Source: Neospora caninum Liverpool
Taxonomy: Eukaryota > Apicomplexa > Conoidasida > Eucoccidiorida > Sarcocystidae
NCBI RefSeq assembly: GCF_000208865.1
Contig: NC_018395.1
Location: 527,920 to 591,919, forward strand
Direction: 5' to 3'
DNA: 64,000 nt
Part shown: piece after piece, positions 33,513 through 44,844 of the stretch
Layout of the letters: each line of letters opens with the position of its first letter
Position numbering within the stretch: position 1 is the first letter of the stretch
Made by a program: the position numbers and the translations under genes
Notes under the pieces: generated by a model
Seen by the model: only the letters and a program-made list of their open reading frames with translations
Told to the model about the DNA's origin: nothing
The model's database searches: none

Positions 33513-36500
33513 TCATGTCGCCCCGCAGCGCCGGAGCGGCTTTGAACACAGGACCTCTGCGAATGCACAACATCGCGACAGAAAAGCCTTCGCCTGTGCC
33601 ACGGCCTGGTCGTCGCCATACACTCGCCGATTTCCTTCTCGGCCTCGTCCTTTTTCTCTCTGGCCGCCTCGTCCCTCACTTTCCCTCGCCTCTCCTTCCT
33701 TGCCTCGCTGCATCCTTCGCCCAGAAGTCTCCTCGCCCTTCTCTTTCTCGCTCTCGCAGCTCCTCGCCTCCGTCTCTGCGGGCGCCGCGGAGAAACTGCT
33801 GACCTGTCGGCTGTCTCTGCCTGACGCCACCGATTCTGTGTTTCGAGGGCCGGCCTGTGCTTCGCGCGACGCACGAGACGCGTGCAGCGCGGGGGACCGC
33901 GCGAGATCCAAGTCAAACAGTGTGTCCAGCAGAGCGCTCTCTACGGCGCTGAAAAAGACGCGCATGTCCTCGCAGTGGCTGTCCCTCTTCCGTTCGGCGC
34001 CTTTCTCGCCTTTCGGCCGTCCTTCCGGCGCCGCGTCGTTTCCACAACTCTCGGCTCCTTCTCGCCTCGCCCTCTCAAACTGCGTCGCCCGCGCACCCTC
34101 CCCTCGCTCGTTCTCAAGCGCCGCGGCCTCGCCCGCCTCGCCGGCCGGCTCCTCTCTTGCCAAGAGCGATGTCGAGCGACGTTCCGGTCGGCCCTCGCGC
34201 CTCTGGACTGGCTGCGGTGTACGTACACCCCGCGGGGCGGGCGGCAGGCTCGAAGGCAGATGGGGCGGTTGCTCTCGCGCGCGACACGCGCCAGATTTGC
34301 AGCCGACGGCGTGGCCGAGGTCCCAGAGATGAAGGAGCGAAAACTGGAACAGCCGCGAGGACGAAAAACACAAAAGAAAGGACAGAAACGCGTGGAGACC
34401 TACGGTCAATTCGGCCTCTGTCAGCACAGGGTCCGCCGACAGCGTATCCGTCGCCTTTCTTCCGTCCACGTTTCGTGCCCCGTTTCTCTCCTCTCTCTCA
34501 TCTCCTTCCTCTCGCTCCTCTCTATTCCCACCAAAGGCTTCGCCTCCGAATCCCGGAGGAGCCTCTCTCCCTTCTCTCGCTTTTTCCCGACCGCCTTCGC
34601 CCAACTCTCCCTCTTTTCCCTCTCCTGCTCTCCGGTCCTTTGCAGCACTCGCCTCTCTGGCCAGCCGGTCGCTGTCGCTCCCAGGCCCCCGCGGCAACGC
34701 AGACTCGACGTCTCCCGACGGGCCTTCCGCCGTCTCCGTATCCGCCAGCGCCTCGGCCCGAAGTTTCGCTGCATGCAAAAAGACGCGGTGGCGCAGCGCC
34801 TCGAAGGCGCCGGGCCCCGCCGCGCTCCGTCCCAGGCCCGCGCCTCCAGAGAGCGCGTTCCACCTGTCTAAAATGAGTGTACTGCTGTAGATACACCACG
34901 CGGGGATCTGCAGCGTCGCGGCTTCCTGCGCCGCGCGTGCGACTTCCCTCCGCCACTCTCTCTGCTCTTTTTCGCGGAGTCTGCCGCGGTCTCGGTGGCG
35001 ACTCCCGCCGGCTAGCCGCAGCCGCGCAGAACCGGCAAAAGCCTCCCGCTCGGAGCGGCGCGCCGGCTGGACGGTGAACATGAACGCGAGGAGCTGCTGG
35101 GTCACGGTGTCTATACACCAGAAGCAACAGAGCGGCGCCTTCGGCACGGCAGCCCACGCGGGCGACAGACACGAGGGCGTGGTGGACCAAAAGATGGGCG
35201 AGGGCGAGACGTCGGAACTCTCCGCCACGCGACTCGCCGCTCGCCACGCAGCGCTTCGCGAAGCCAGCCCTCGGTTTCCGTTGCTCGGCGACGGCGGCCC
35301 CGCACTCACGCTCTTGCGCAGATGCAGTCCGCGTTTCAACTTCGCACCGCGAGGCCCAGAGAGGCCAGGCTCGTCCACAAACCCGGGCGCGTCTCGCCGT
35401 CGCCAAGGCCCCGCCATCCTCCCGGCTTCGACCTGGAAAACGTCCGACGCCACCGGGATCTGCACGCCGTGCTGAAGCAGAAAGCAAATCCGCCAGTAGG
35501 TGTACCCGAGCGCAGGGCCCAAAAAGCCTGGTGTCAACAGGCTCACCGCGACCGCAACCGGCGACGCCACGTCGCGTGGAGAGACAGCTGGCCGGGTGTC
35601 TCGAAAAGCGCCGCCCCTGCTCGCCACGTTTCCCCGCTCGTCGGCGGTGGGAGGTGGGTTTTGAAGGCGCGAGGACGCGAGACGCAAGGGCGGGACGATC
35701 GGCCACGCGAGCGAGGACAAGGAACTGCCGCGTTTGCTGGCAGCCTCGTCCCCGTCACTTTTCTCGTCGTCGCTGTCGAAGCCTGCGACGGCCGCGCGAA
35801 CAGCCATGTCAGTGAGCAGCGACGGCGCGATCTCTGGCGCCCGCTTTTCCCAGGCGAACGGCCCGAGATATTTCCCAAGCACGTGCAGGCCCCCGCCGGC
35901 GAGGCACGTCTCAGCCAGCAGCCGCCGTTGATGGCGAACCGCGATCGCCACGTAGTGCGCGACGCGCCGCAAGTTGTCCAGCTGTCGATACACCGCAACG
36001 AGTGGGCAGTCCGCCTGCGTCGCGAGCGCGGCGCAGAGTGCACGCTCGACTCCGTGCGGTTTTCTCCTGCGAAACACGCGGAGAAAAAGCCGCAGGCCGA
36101 GGCCTTGAAAGGGGCGGTGCTTCCGCGACGCGTCCTTTTTCTCCAGATAGAAGGCCCTGTCCCCCTCGTCGGCGAGTCCCTCCGGCGCGCCTCCGGGGGA
36201 GACGGGCAGAATCAGATTCTGGTGTTCGCGCGGCAGCTGCAGCAGGAGGAGGACGACGCGCGGGTCCAGCGAAAAAAAGCCGCGTCGCAGGAGACGCCAG
36301 TCGGACGGCGGCAGCGACACGAGGTCGAGTGTCTCTCCAGCGTCGTACAACGAGCGGCCGTCGGCGTCGCCCGTTCGCCAGAGTGGACTACGCGACGCGT
36401 CTTCCGCGTGAGCGAAACCCGAGCCGTCGCCGAGGCGCGCATGCAAAGTTCTCACGCTCAAACCCGCTCTCGTCTCCACTCCTTCCTCGCCTCGTCCCCG

Positions 36501-37283
36501 ACTTGGAAAGGCGCCCGCCTCCGCGTCATGGGCTCTCACTCCCGAGCCGCATGCCTCCTCGAGACTCCCAGGCGAGTCAGCAGGATCCCCGCTGAGGGTA
36601 GTGAGCCTCTGCGGGTGTCTCCCGGGCACAAAGGGAGAACTCTCCTCGAGGGGACTGCCTCCCTCCGCGCCTTCCGCGGAGAAATCCAAGTGGCGATTCG
36701 TCGAGGCGCGCCTCGGCGGCTGCAGGATCGCCTCGTGGTAAGCAGCCGAGGCAGCCAGCGGCGCAGTCCAGGGCGGCGACAGGGGTCCGCCCACGAAGGC
36801 ATCTCTGGCGGCAAGAAAATCAAAGAGGAGAAACTGCTGGGCGACGAGCCGGAAGACGACCTTCTCAAAAGCCTTCACTTCTCCGGGGGCGAAAACGCCC
36901 GCGCGGAGCGCCTCTTCTCTGGCGCGGTCGCGGGCCTTCTGCGACGGAGTTGACTCCTCGCGCCAAGCCTCTCTGAGCAGCGCAGCCTCCCAGGGGAAGT
37001 CGAGCTGCGCGCTCGGCCGCGCCGGACGGAGGGACCGGTCTGCTGCATCATCGCAGGCGCGGCGCGGGCACGTCGAAGCCTGGACGAGGAAGGCGACGGT
37101 TTGGGTCGGCGAGAGGCCTGCGAGCCAGGCGACAAAGGCGGGGAAGAAAACAAAGGGGGGATCAGACAGCGACACAGAGAGCGGCGCCGAGCGGGAAGAG
37201 GAAAGCGCGGGTCGATGGGAAGGCGAGCCGCGCGTCGAGGGGTGCCGACGGCGCCGCAGAAGTGCCGCCGGAAAGACATGCAT
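33513..37283 (-). CDS. Large hypothetical protein, single long exon
   Basis: An open frame of 1,256 codons runs from an ATG at 37283 to a stop at 33513 without a break. I do not recognise it. The N-terminus is Arg-rich, with a hydrophobic stretch near residues 45-65 that could be a membrane or targeting segment. The middle contains hydrophobic and aromatic blocks, including RRGFFSLDPRVVLLLLQLP and GYTYWRICFLLQHG. A CFWCIDTVTQQLLAFMF block comes later. Towards the C-terminus a Gly/Glu/Arg-rich low-complexity part is followed by another hydrophobic block (LHAFLSFLLCFSSSRLFQF). The - strand frame is preferred over the long opposite-strand frame at 35322-36953 because it is far longer and has alternating hydrophobic and polar segments typical of real protein. 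The frame stays open above the ATG to about 37364 with no earlier ATG, so an upstream exon is possible. The hydrophobic blocks suggest a membrane-associated protein, but no function can be assigned. Confidence 0.7.
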   Translation of the reverse strand: MHVFPAALLRRRRHPSTRGSPSHRPALSSSRSAPLSVSLSDPPFVFFPAFVAWLAGLSPTQTVAFLVQASTCPRRACDDAADRSLRPARPSAQLDFPWEAALLREAWREESTPSQKARDRAREEALRAGVFAPGEVKAFEKVVFRLVAQQFLLFDFLAARDAFVGGPLSPPWTAPLAASAAYHEAILQPPRRASTNRHLDFSAEGAEGGSPLEESSPFVPGRHPQRLTTLSGDPADSPGSLEEACGSGVRAHDAEAGAFPSRGRGEEGVETRAGLSVRTLHARLGDGSGFAHAEDASRSPLWRTGDADGRSLYDAGETLDLVSLPPSDWRLLRRGFFSLDPRVVLLLLQLPREHQNLILPVSPGGAPEGLADEGDRAFYLEKKDASRKHRPFQGLGLRLFLRVFRRRKPHGVERALCAALATQADCPLVAVYRQLDNLRRVAHYVAIAVRHQRRLLAETCLAGGGLHVLGKYLGPFAWEKRAPEIAPSLLTDMAVRAAVAGFDSDDEKSDGDEAASKRGSSLSSLAWPIVPPLRLASSRLQNPPPTADERGNVASRGGAFRDTRPAVSPRDVASPVAVAVSLLTPGFLGPALGYTYWRICFLLQHGVQIPVASDVFQVEAGRMAGPWRRRDAPGFVDEPGLSGPRGAKLKRGLHLRKSVSAGPPSPSNGNRGLASRSAAWRAASRVAESSDVSPSPIFWSTTPSCLSPAWAAVPKAPLCCFWCIDTVTQQLLAFMFTVQPARRSEREAFAGSARLRLAGGSRHRDRGRLREKEQREWRREVARAAQEAATLQIPAWCIYSSTLILDRWNALSGGAGLGRSAAGPGAFEALRHRVFLHAAKLRAEALADTETAEGPSGDVESALPRGPGSDSDRLAREASAAKDRRAGEGKEGELGEGGREKAREGREAPPGFGGEAFGGNREEREEGDEREERNGARNVDGRKATDTLSADPVLTEAELTVGLHAFLSFLLCFSSSRLFQFSLLHLWDLGHAVGCKSGACRAREQPPHLPSSLPPAPRGVRTPQPVQRREGRPERRSTSLLAREEPAGEAGEAAALENERGEGARATQFERARREGAESCGNDAAPEGRPKGEKGAERKRDSHCEDMRVFFSAVESALLDTLFDLDLARSPALHASRASREAQAGPRNTESVASGRDSRQVSSFSAAPAETEARSCESEKEKGEETSGRRMQRGKEGEARESEGRGGQREKGRGREGNRRVYGDDQAVAQAKAFLSRCCAFAEVLCSKPLRRCGAT

Positions 37284-39010
37284 AAGGCTGAAGAGGGCGC
37301 CGGGGAAACGGAGAACCTGCGTCCAGGAGCGGAGGAGGGCGGCAGGAGAGCAGGGACGAGGCACGACAGAACGCGAGAAAGCCGTCGACCCTCAGAGGAA
37401 ACGACGGAACTGCGGGAGAACTCCCACAGAAGACACACCGGAAGACGCCCGGCGCACACAAACCTCACAAGAGAAAACAGTGGAAGAAGAAACGACCGGC
37501 AACAGCCGAGCAGCGTGATACGGACAGGGCACTGAGAGCGCGAAAAGCGCGGAAGACACGGAGAGAGATGGCGGAAAGGCGGGGACGGGAAGCAAGGGAA
37601 AGGACAGTTAGGCGACCGGAATCGGGGGAAAAAGAGCTTCGTGTAGGAGAAAAAGGGGAAAAGTCCGAGGCAGCGAGAGGAACCAAGTGTTCCGGACGGT
37701 CTGCTTCGCGTGACGACACAGTGGAAACCCGAAAATCGCTTGCATGCGCTCTTTTGCTTTTTTCGCAGACGACTAACGCATGTGGATTCCCGCGTCGACG
37801 CTCTCCTGAAAATCGAAAATGACGAATTTCGGAGCGGAGAGACGAGAAGCGTTTTGTACGGTTGAAAAGCTTCTTTGAACCACTTTTCTCTTCTGCATGC
37901 CAGGTTTCCTACTGGTCCCCTTTTTTTCTTGCTTTCGCGCCGTTCTCAGGCCCCGTTTTCTTTCCTTTTTCTTCGTCGCCCTCTTCTGCGGTGTAGCTGT
38001 CGCTTCTCTCTCTCCGTCTTGCCGCTGTTCGACGCTTTGGCCTCGGCCTTCTCCAGCGCTTCGTCTCCTCTGTATCGCGCGTCTGTCCTCTCTCTGCTGC
38101 CTCTCCTCGCGCGTGTAGTCTCTCTGGAGTCTTCGGTTTGAGTCCTGCAAGGGCGGTACCGTCGCCGCGATCGCTGTTTCTTTGCGTTAAAGACGGAGAC
38201 ACAACAGCAGACGAACCGCGCACTCGTGCCTTTCTCTTTTTCGGCTTCTCCTCAAGACGCAACGCAGTGAGCTGACTGGATACAAGGAACTTGACAAACA
38301 TTACTAGATTTATATAAACGAGCTACCGTCCTTCTCCGTCTCCCGGTGCTTGGCCGGGGAAGAAAACGCCGTTTTCTCGCGGGTGCCTGCAGTGACAGCT
38401 GGGATGCGAAAAGGGGGCGTCCCTCTCTGCTCCATCAACCCTGAGAAAGCGCCGCTCTCCGTGCGTTCGTCCCCAGTGCCTAATTTCATTTCAGTTCGAA
38501 GCCTCGCACTTGATGCTCGTATCCGCGGGGACACCCCTCTTTTACCCGCGACTGTTCTTTCCGAGGCTCCTAACTGTCTCAGGACCGCTTGCAGTCGGCT
38601 TCCCCTGCTTTCACAGGCACAAAAACGCTTCCGTCGCACACGCTTCTCCACACGCCTGTCTGTACAGGCCGAATCGCGACACAGGCCTCTGAACCCTCTC
38701 TGGGCAGACGAACACACCGCCAGAGACAGCTGTCGTCTGAACGTACATCTGTAAATAGATATATATGTATGAGCATATATATATATATAGTTGCATTTGA
38801 ATTTTTGTTTGTGAGGGTGTGCTTGTGGTGACTCACTGCTGGTAAGAAAGTGTGCGTGCATTGATTCTTTTGGGTCCGAACTCACCGAGAGAGGTTAGGA
38901 CCTCTTGAACTTCTCGCCTCTGTTTGTGGAAGACGCGTGCTTGGCCGGCACTCTGCGAGGGAAGAAAAGGCCTCTTTCGGACAGGAGAGCAAACCGGGGA
39001 TACTGGCAAT
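37284..39010. other. Divergent spacer between two genes
   Basis: This should hold the promoters of the 33.5-37.3 kb gene (-) and the 39.0 kb gene (+). It is purine-rich on the + strand from 37320 to 37640 and has a TA tract near 38777-38790. I find no convincing coding exon. Confidence 0.55.
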
Positions 39011-40943
39011 ATGTCGCGCAAAAACAACCGGAAATTCCACAGAGCGCGCCATGAGGCGGCTCTCAAATGGGAGAAGGAAGAACGCAAACGCCGCGAAGAG
39101 AAGCTCGAGCGGAAAGCGCAGCTGCAGCAACTCACTCAAGCGGTGAGAACCTTCGAAAGCTACCTCTGGCCTGAAGTGGCTGCCCAACATGTTGGGGCGT
39201 AGATGCTTGCAATTGCCGTGAACACGCGTCAATGTTTCACAAGACGACGGCCCTTCCTACCACGTGCACAGTAGCGAACAGAACGCGCTGTCACGTCCAT
39301 ACATATACAGAGAGGGAGATAGGCTGGAGAGGTAAAAGTAAATAGACAGATCGAACAGATTGGTAGATAAAGAGACTCGTGTGCGTATATATTTGGATTT
39401 GAGTATATAGCCATTCGTTGATTTATACCGGTGTGTGTATCTTTTTGCATGCATATCCGCTGGCACGCGTAAGGTGCGCTGTGGTGCTTCGCGTTTTTCG
39501 CGGTTCGATCTCGTGCCTCACCGGCTCCCGTGTGTCGGCGTGCGTGCCGCTCGCCCTCTGTCTCGGCAGGGCTGTCGGTGTCTGTCTCCCGTTGGAGATG
39601 GTAGACAGCTAAATGTTTTGTTTGTTTTTGTGCCTCGCACAGCTCAACCAACTAGGGACAACCCCAAAGGAGCAGCCGAAGGAAAAAGAAGAGACTCCAG
39701 AAGAGGATGCTGAAGAAAACCTTTCAGAGGACATGTCTGACGAAGAGGAGATGGGACACAAGAAGCGCTCTGTAAGGAACGGGAAAAAGGTGGAGATACA
39801 CCGTAACCTGGCGCCCTATAAGCGGAATATCTGGAGCTCTCTAGACATATAGAAACGATACGTGTACAGACGCGTTTCTACACACATACGTGTTTAGATA
39901 TGTATCTCTATGTGCGATTAAAGGTGAGAAGATCCGGTACTCTACATGTGTGTATATATATGTATATATCTCTTTGTGGAGGTGTGTACTTTTGGAAATT
40001 CTCATTCGATTGTAGATACGAAGTAACTCTGCAGGCATGCGTCATGTTCTCTTCCCTCGATACGGGGATGGTGGTGTTTGTTGACAAGAGCGTGCAGTGA
40101 GCATCATTCATATTCATTGCTTGGCACAGATGAAGTGTGTGGTAGGGAAGCCTGGGACTAGGAGGTTTTTAGAAGAGAGCAGAACAAACGCGGCGTGTGT
40201 GTCAACTGCCGCAAACGTCGAAAAACCGTCGGGATGAAGGGAATGCCGGGGGCTGGTGGAGACACGCTGCATGCAGAGAGCGTTTTTTCGCTAACGCTCG
40301 CTTTTGTCTGTCATGGGGGTAAACCGAACACTTCGGCGCATGTGCCGCCGTGCATTTTTCCCCTGCGTGTTTAGAAGAAAAGCAAACGCCAGGCCGGCGC
40401 AAAGGTGAAGAAGATTCTCTGCAAAGATGCCTCGCTGAAACAGAAAGCCTTGGCGAGAATCAAGGCCCGTGAAAAAAAGGCGATGCATTCAGACGACGAG
40501 GGAGACAAAAAGGTCATCGCTGTGGTACGAGGGCACCGACACGGCGTCAAGGAAATCCACCGTTGCCGAGATAAGAAGGTTCTGAGACAAATTCTCAAAC
40601 GGCAACGTAAGCCATTTCCTTTTTCCTTTCGCTGGTTCAGAAAGTGAAGGTAAAGGAGGGAAAGGCTCAGCGTATCGTGTGTTCTTTTCACCCAGAAAGT
40701 GTCTAAATAGCGACATGTATAAGGGGGTACGCTCGTGGATATATGCATATATATATATATATATGGGCATGTGCGTAGATAGAGGTATCATTGTGTACGT
40801 ATGGGGTATCAAGACCTATGTGTGTAGGCTAAAAGGTGCGTCGACAGTAGTTGTCTAAATACGATGTAGCAGCGTGGTTTTTGAATGTGGTTCTGTGCTT
40901 GCGGTTGTTTGCAGGCAAGAATATTACCGTCTGTAAGAAATGA
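39011..40943 (+). CDS. Small highly basic coiled-coil protein, 4 exons
   Basis: Exons 39011-39142, 39643-39771, 40375-40606 and 40915-40943 join in phase (0, 0, 1) to 173 residues. All junctions have GT/AG ends, with good GTGAGA, GTAAGG and GTAAGC donors. The first 45 residues form an Arg/Lys/Glu-rich likely coiled coil (MSRKNNRKFHRARHEAALKW at the start). Residues 55-85 are acidic. From residue 88 the protein is Lys/Arg-rich, with a central SDDEGD patch that could be a casein kinase 2 site. The final exon adds only about nine residues and ends in KK. The composition suggests a nuclear or nucleolar protein, perhaps in ribosome biogenesis, but I see no named domain. The ATG at 39011 sits in good context and directly begins the basic helix. 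The gene is supported by consistent splicing rather than homology. Confidence 0.7.
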
Positions 40944-43434
40944 GCTGCACATGAAGGCAGACCGTTCGCAACAGCAAATGCCGGCGCGCGTCACGTGCAA
41001 AATAGTATGCATGTATGCACATATCTCTTTCTGTAACGCGTGCATGTCAATTCTCAAACAGCAGAAATAGGCGGTTTCCGCCTCTCTTTGCCTCTGCCTG
41101 TTTCTCTCTACCTCTCCCTCTTTCTTTCTCTGTCTCTTCCTCTCTTTTTCTCGTCTTCTCGAGGTCTTCATGCATAGCTCTGTTTCTCCTTGTCTCTATT
41201 TGATGCAAAAATGTGCACTGGAAGAGGGCTCTCATCCACCTATGCACCCCGAGGCAGTCTCTGAAACTGTCACCAGAGTGAAGAGGCTTCCTGCGCCGAC
41301 TCTGCTGGAATCGTCGCAAAACACCCGTTAAAAAAGCATCCATATGCAGCGAGAAGAAGAAACTCTTCGTTCATTTCCTGCCGATGGTACACACCCTCTC
41401 TAAAGTCTCTAGGAAGGACCAACCAGGGGGGGTTGCAGGCGCCCTCGCAAAGACTGGATGCGAGTGAAGCCCTGGAATGAAACGCCCGCGGCTGATACAG
41501 CGGAACCTCGGAAAACGGGCACAAAACCAGGCATATTACACACTTGAGGACGCCACAGCAACATATATATATATATATATTTATATATGTGGAATTCAGG
41601 TGTATGCCGAGTGCCAGCGGGCCAGTCGTATGGATCAGGAAAGACGGTCTGTTTCCGGTAGAAGTGCACTTTGGAATAGGGACGGGCCTTTCAGAAGTAG
41701 TGTTTGTTTTGCAAAACGTGCACGCAGGTAAACAACCCCGCTGGAAAATGTTCGACAAAAGCGTCTCTTCGCAGACTCGGCAGCGACATTGGACCGGTCC
41801 ATGCGCGCACTGGGTTGGGAATACAGAGAGGCTACCAGCCTTGTAGGCAAAACACAGCCTCCTGCAGTTTTTGAGTCACAGACAAAGGACCTACGGTTCT
41901 CGCCCTCCTGAGAGAAACACAGAACCCCTAGTCTCTTCAGCAAGCCGGGGCTCTTTGCTAATCTTACCGCAGGGATAGCAGGTCGGTTGCTCGCCGTTCT
42001 GCTGGACCAGTTTAGAGCATTCGTGAGTTCTTGCTGTTCTGGACAATGGAAACAAGTCTAAAGCAGCAAACCTCCTCATCAGGCCACGATATGTATATAG
42101 AAACCTAGCCACATTGTTATAGACATGTTTATAGATCTATGCATGTATCTCTTGGAAACACCACGCTACGGATTTCGTTGCTTCCTCAGAAGCGAGAAAC
42201 CCCACATAATGCCGGCCATGTCTGGGGTCAGCTCGTTTGTCTCCCTGTCACTCGCGGATGGGAAGGGAACGGATTTGTTTTGGGTTTCTTTTCTGCAATG
42301 TTTTTTTAATCCAGTGTTGAGAACTCTTCTGCGGTTCGCAGGTTAGCCAGACTAAACGCATTGCGCGTGTCAAGTTGCAAATCGGACACAGAGAGGCCGG
42401 GTAGGTTAATTAAGGGCACCTGCAATGAGATTCTAGTCCGTTTCAAAATGCTTTTTGACTGGCGATTCCTCCCGCGCTCTCGCATTCTCATCGTCCTGTG
42501 ACTCCCTCGGGCATCGGTGTTTGTCTACATCTGGTGTTTGCGTAGTTTCAGACCTGCCGAGGACTACAACGGCACATACGGCATGCAAAATGGAACTCTG
42601 TATCGAAATGAGTAGCCGCGTTTGTCCATTCGTCCACAGAACCGGCGGCACATTTGTCAAGAAACCTTTCCCGTCTGCCTTACTGAAAGGCATCGGGTAC
42701 CTCGTCTTCTCTGCCTGCACTCTTGTCTTCCCTGTCTTGCATGATTCTGGGGAAGCAGTAGGATTCAGATTTGCTCTTGTCGAGATGGTGTGTGCTTGAA
42801 ATTCATTCGCCCTTTCAAAAGACTTCTTCCCCTGCCAAGAGGGGTGAAAGCCCCGCTTCCGTTTTTAGGAACGAAAAGACATCTTGGACGAGGTGGATGG
42901 ATCGTGTCACGGGGCTTTTGGAAGCGCATAAGACGCTGTCATTCCCGCTGATGAGTTTCACGGTGGGATAGGGGATATACGACTGCGGGCGCGTTGTGTA
43001 TGTGGAGTTTTGGCCCGATTTTGACTCATTTGCACTCTTTTCCTGGATGTGTAAGCTGTTCGATATACGGCGGCTGTGTTGCAATGGATAAAATGAAGAG
43101 CAACGTGTGTCCCTTGTCACGGACGGGCGTGCTCCTGACCACAGCGTCATCTGGTGAAGTGAAGAATTGGCGACATCCTCTACGCATGCAAAATACAAGG
43201 GGGGAAAGTGACACGGTCTCCCTGGAAATGTTGACAATAACTAGTAAGACGCAAAATCAATTTTTCCAGGTGACATGATACGCTGCTGTGCACTGGAGGC
43301 TCCCTAGAATCCAAATCCTGAACTTACAATTTTCCAGCTGCCAGGCGTGAGAAGGTTGCGTGTAAAGATATATACGTCGTCAACAGATGGATATATAGCA
43401 CAGCGTGTTTTTGTGGATGTTTGCAGCCAGAGGC
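40944..43434. other. Intergenic region, no gene seen
   Basis: Two and a half kilobases separate two + strand genes. Composition is less GC-rich than to the left. A TA tract lies near 41563-41586. Several ORF-like stretches (for example + strand 42455-42799 and - strand 42433-42720) overlap each other and match nothing I know. Upstream non-coding exons of the next gene could lie here, since a TTTGCAG acceptor-like site ends at 43426, just before its ATG. Confidence 0.5.
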
Positions 43435-44805
43435 ATGGAGAGCTCAGACATTTGGCCCTCCGAAGCGATGGCGGCGATCATGATTTTCTTGATCGATCAG
43501 ATTTTGTTTCTGCGCGGTCACACCGCAGCGCCTCTGGAGGAGATGCGGCGGCTGGTGAGCAGCGCCTTCACCGCCACTGTCTGTTTATGGGGCGGCCGCT
43601 GTGCGTTTTTGCTGAGTTCCTGCATCTGCATGTTTGCTCTTCCCTCGCAGACCCCTCGCTGGTTGCCGAGGCTTTCCCTGATGCCAGGAAACGGTTAGGT
43701 GTGGAACTCGAGAGTGTATGGACATGTCGCGACGATGGCTGAGGCGCGGAGTTAAAACCCTTCACTGTCTGTCGATCTTTTTCGAAGATTCACCTGAAAT
43801 CCACAGCACACACAGCAGTTATCCTTTGACAGTGCACCAATCCACTTCCCCGGCTGAGGGTCGCAGCTGGGATTCGTAAGAATCGGTATGCATAGAAAGA
43901 GAGAACTGCATGTGCATACCCGTACTTAGAGATAGTTTGATACATACGTACCTCGATGCGTAGAGAGACACATAGATTGTTGAACAGATACATAGATAGG
44001 CATAGATACGAACCTGGAGGTATCCATATATTTATACAACCGCTGTTTTTTTCTGTACTGTATAACCGTAACACATAACCTCTTGGGCATTGCCGGTGAG
44101 AAGAAGCAATTTGCACGTGATGCCGCTGCTGTGGCTGTCCTGCAGACTTACAGGAGATAGGATCCCCGCTGTGTACGGGAGATCGTCACTGACGTCTCTT
44201 TCCGTATGATGTTCCCGTGTTTTCTCCGTTTCCGGAGGGGATCAAAACCTGAGGGATATGTGGAACTTATCCTCTGTTGTGTGTCTCGTCTTTTCTGAGG
44301 TTCCAGCGCACAGATCCACGCATGACGCAACCTTCAGTCGAGATGCTTCAGTCAAAGTGCTTCCGGGAGGAGCCTCGCCCCTCGCACGCGTGCCATCGAA
44401 CATTGCAAGAAGACAGAGGAGACAAGGAAAGGTACGGATGCCGCGTGCTAGTCCTTACCGAGGCTGTAGAGGGAAAACAAGAATAACGGAGCGGTAACAA
44501 CGAAGAAATCCCAGGCTAACGTCGCTATGGCAACGTTCTAAACGATGCTTGATATCTCAGGCGGTTGATGAAGTTGACACGTGTCTGCGATCGCTGCAGA
44601 GCATGATTCGTGCTGGACATGTTACGGAAGTGGTAAGCCATATTTCTATATAAATACATATATATAAAGATACATATATAGGCAGATAGATAGATTGAGA
44701 TACGTGTATATAGATCGGCATATACATAGATACACAGATGAGCGTATATAGTAGATCATTTTCAGGGGAAAAGGGGGGGTAAATGTCGATAGTAGAGGTA
44801 GACAG

Positions 44806-44844
<39 letters not shown>

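Noticed and set aside
34522..35706. 394-codon second - strand frame inside the hypothetical gene
   Set aside because: It is an Arg-rich out-of-frame shadow of the longer reading frame.
35322..36953. 543-codon + strand open frame opposite the large - strand gene
   Set aside because: It is Arg/Gly/Pro-rich without hydrophobic periodicity and much shorter than the 1,256-codon frame it opposes.
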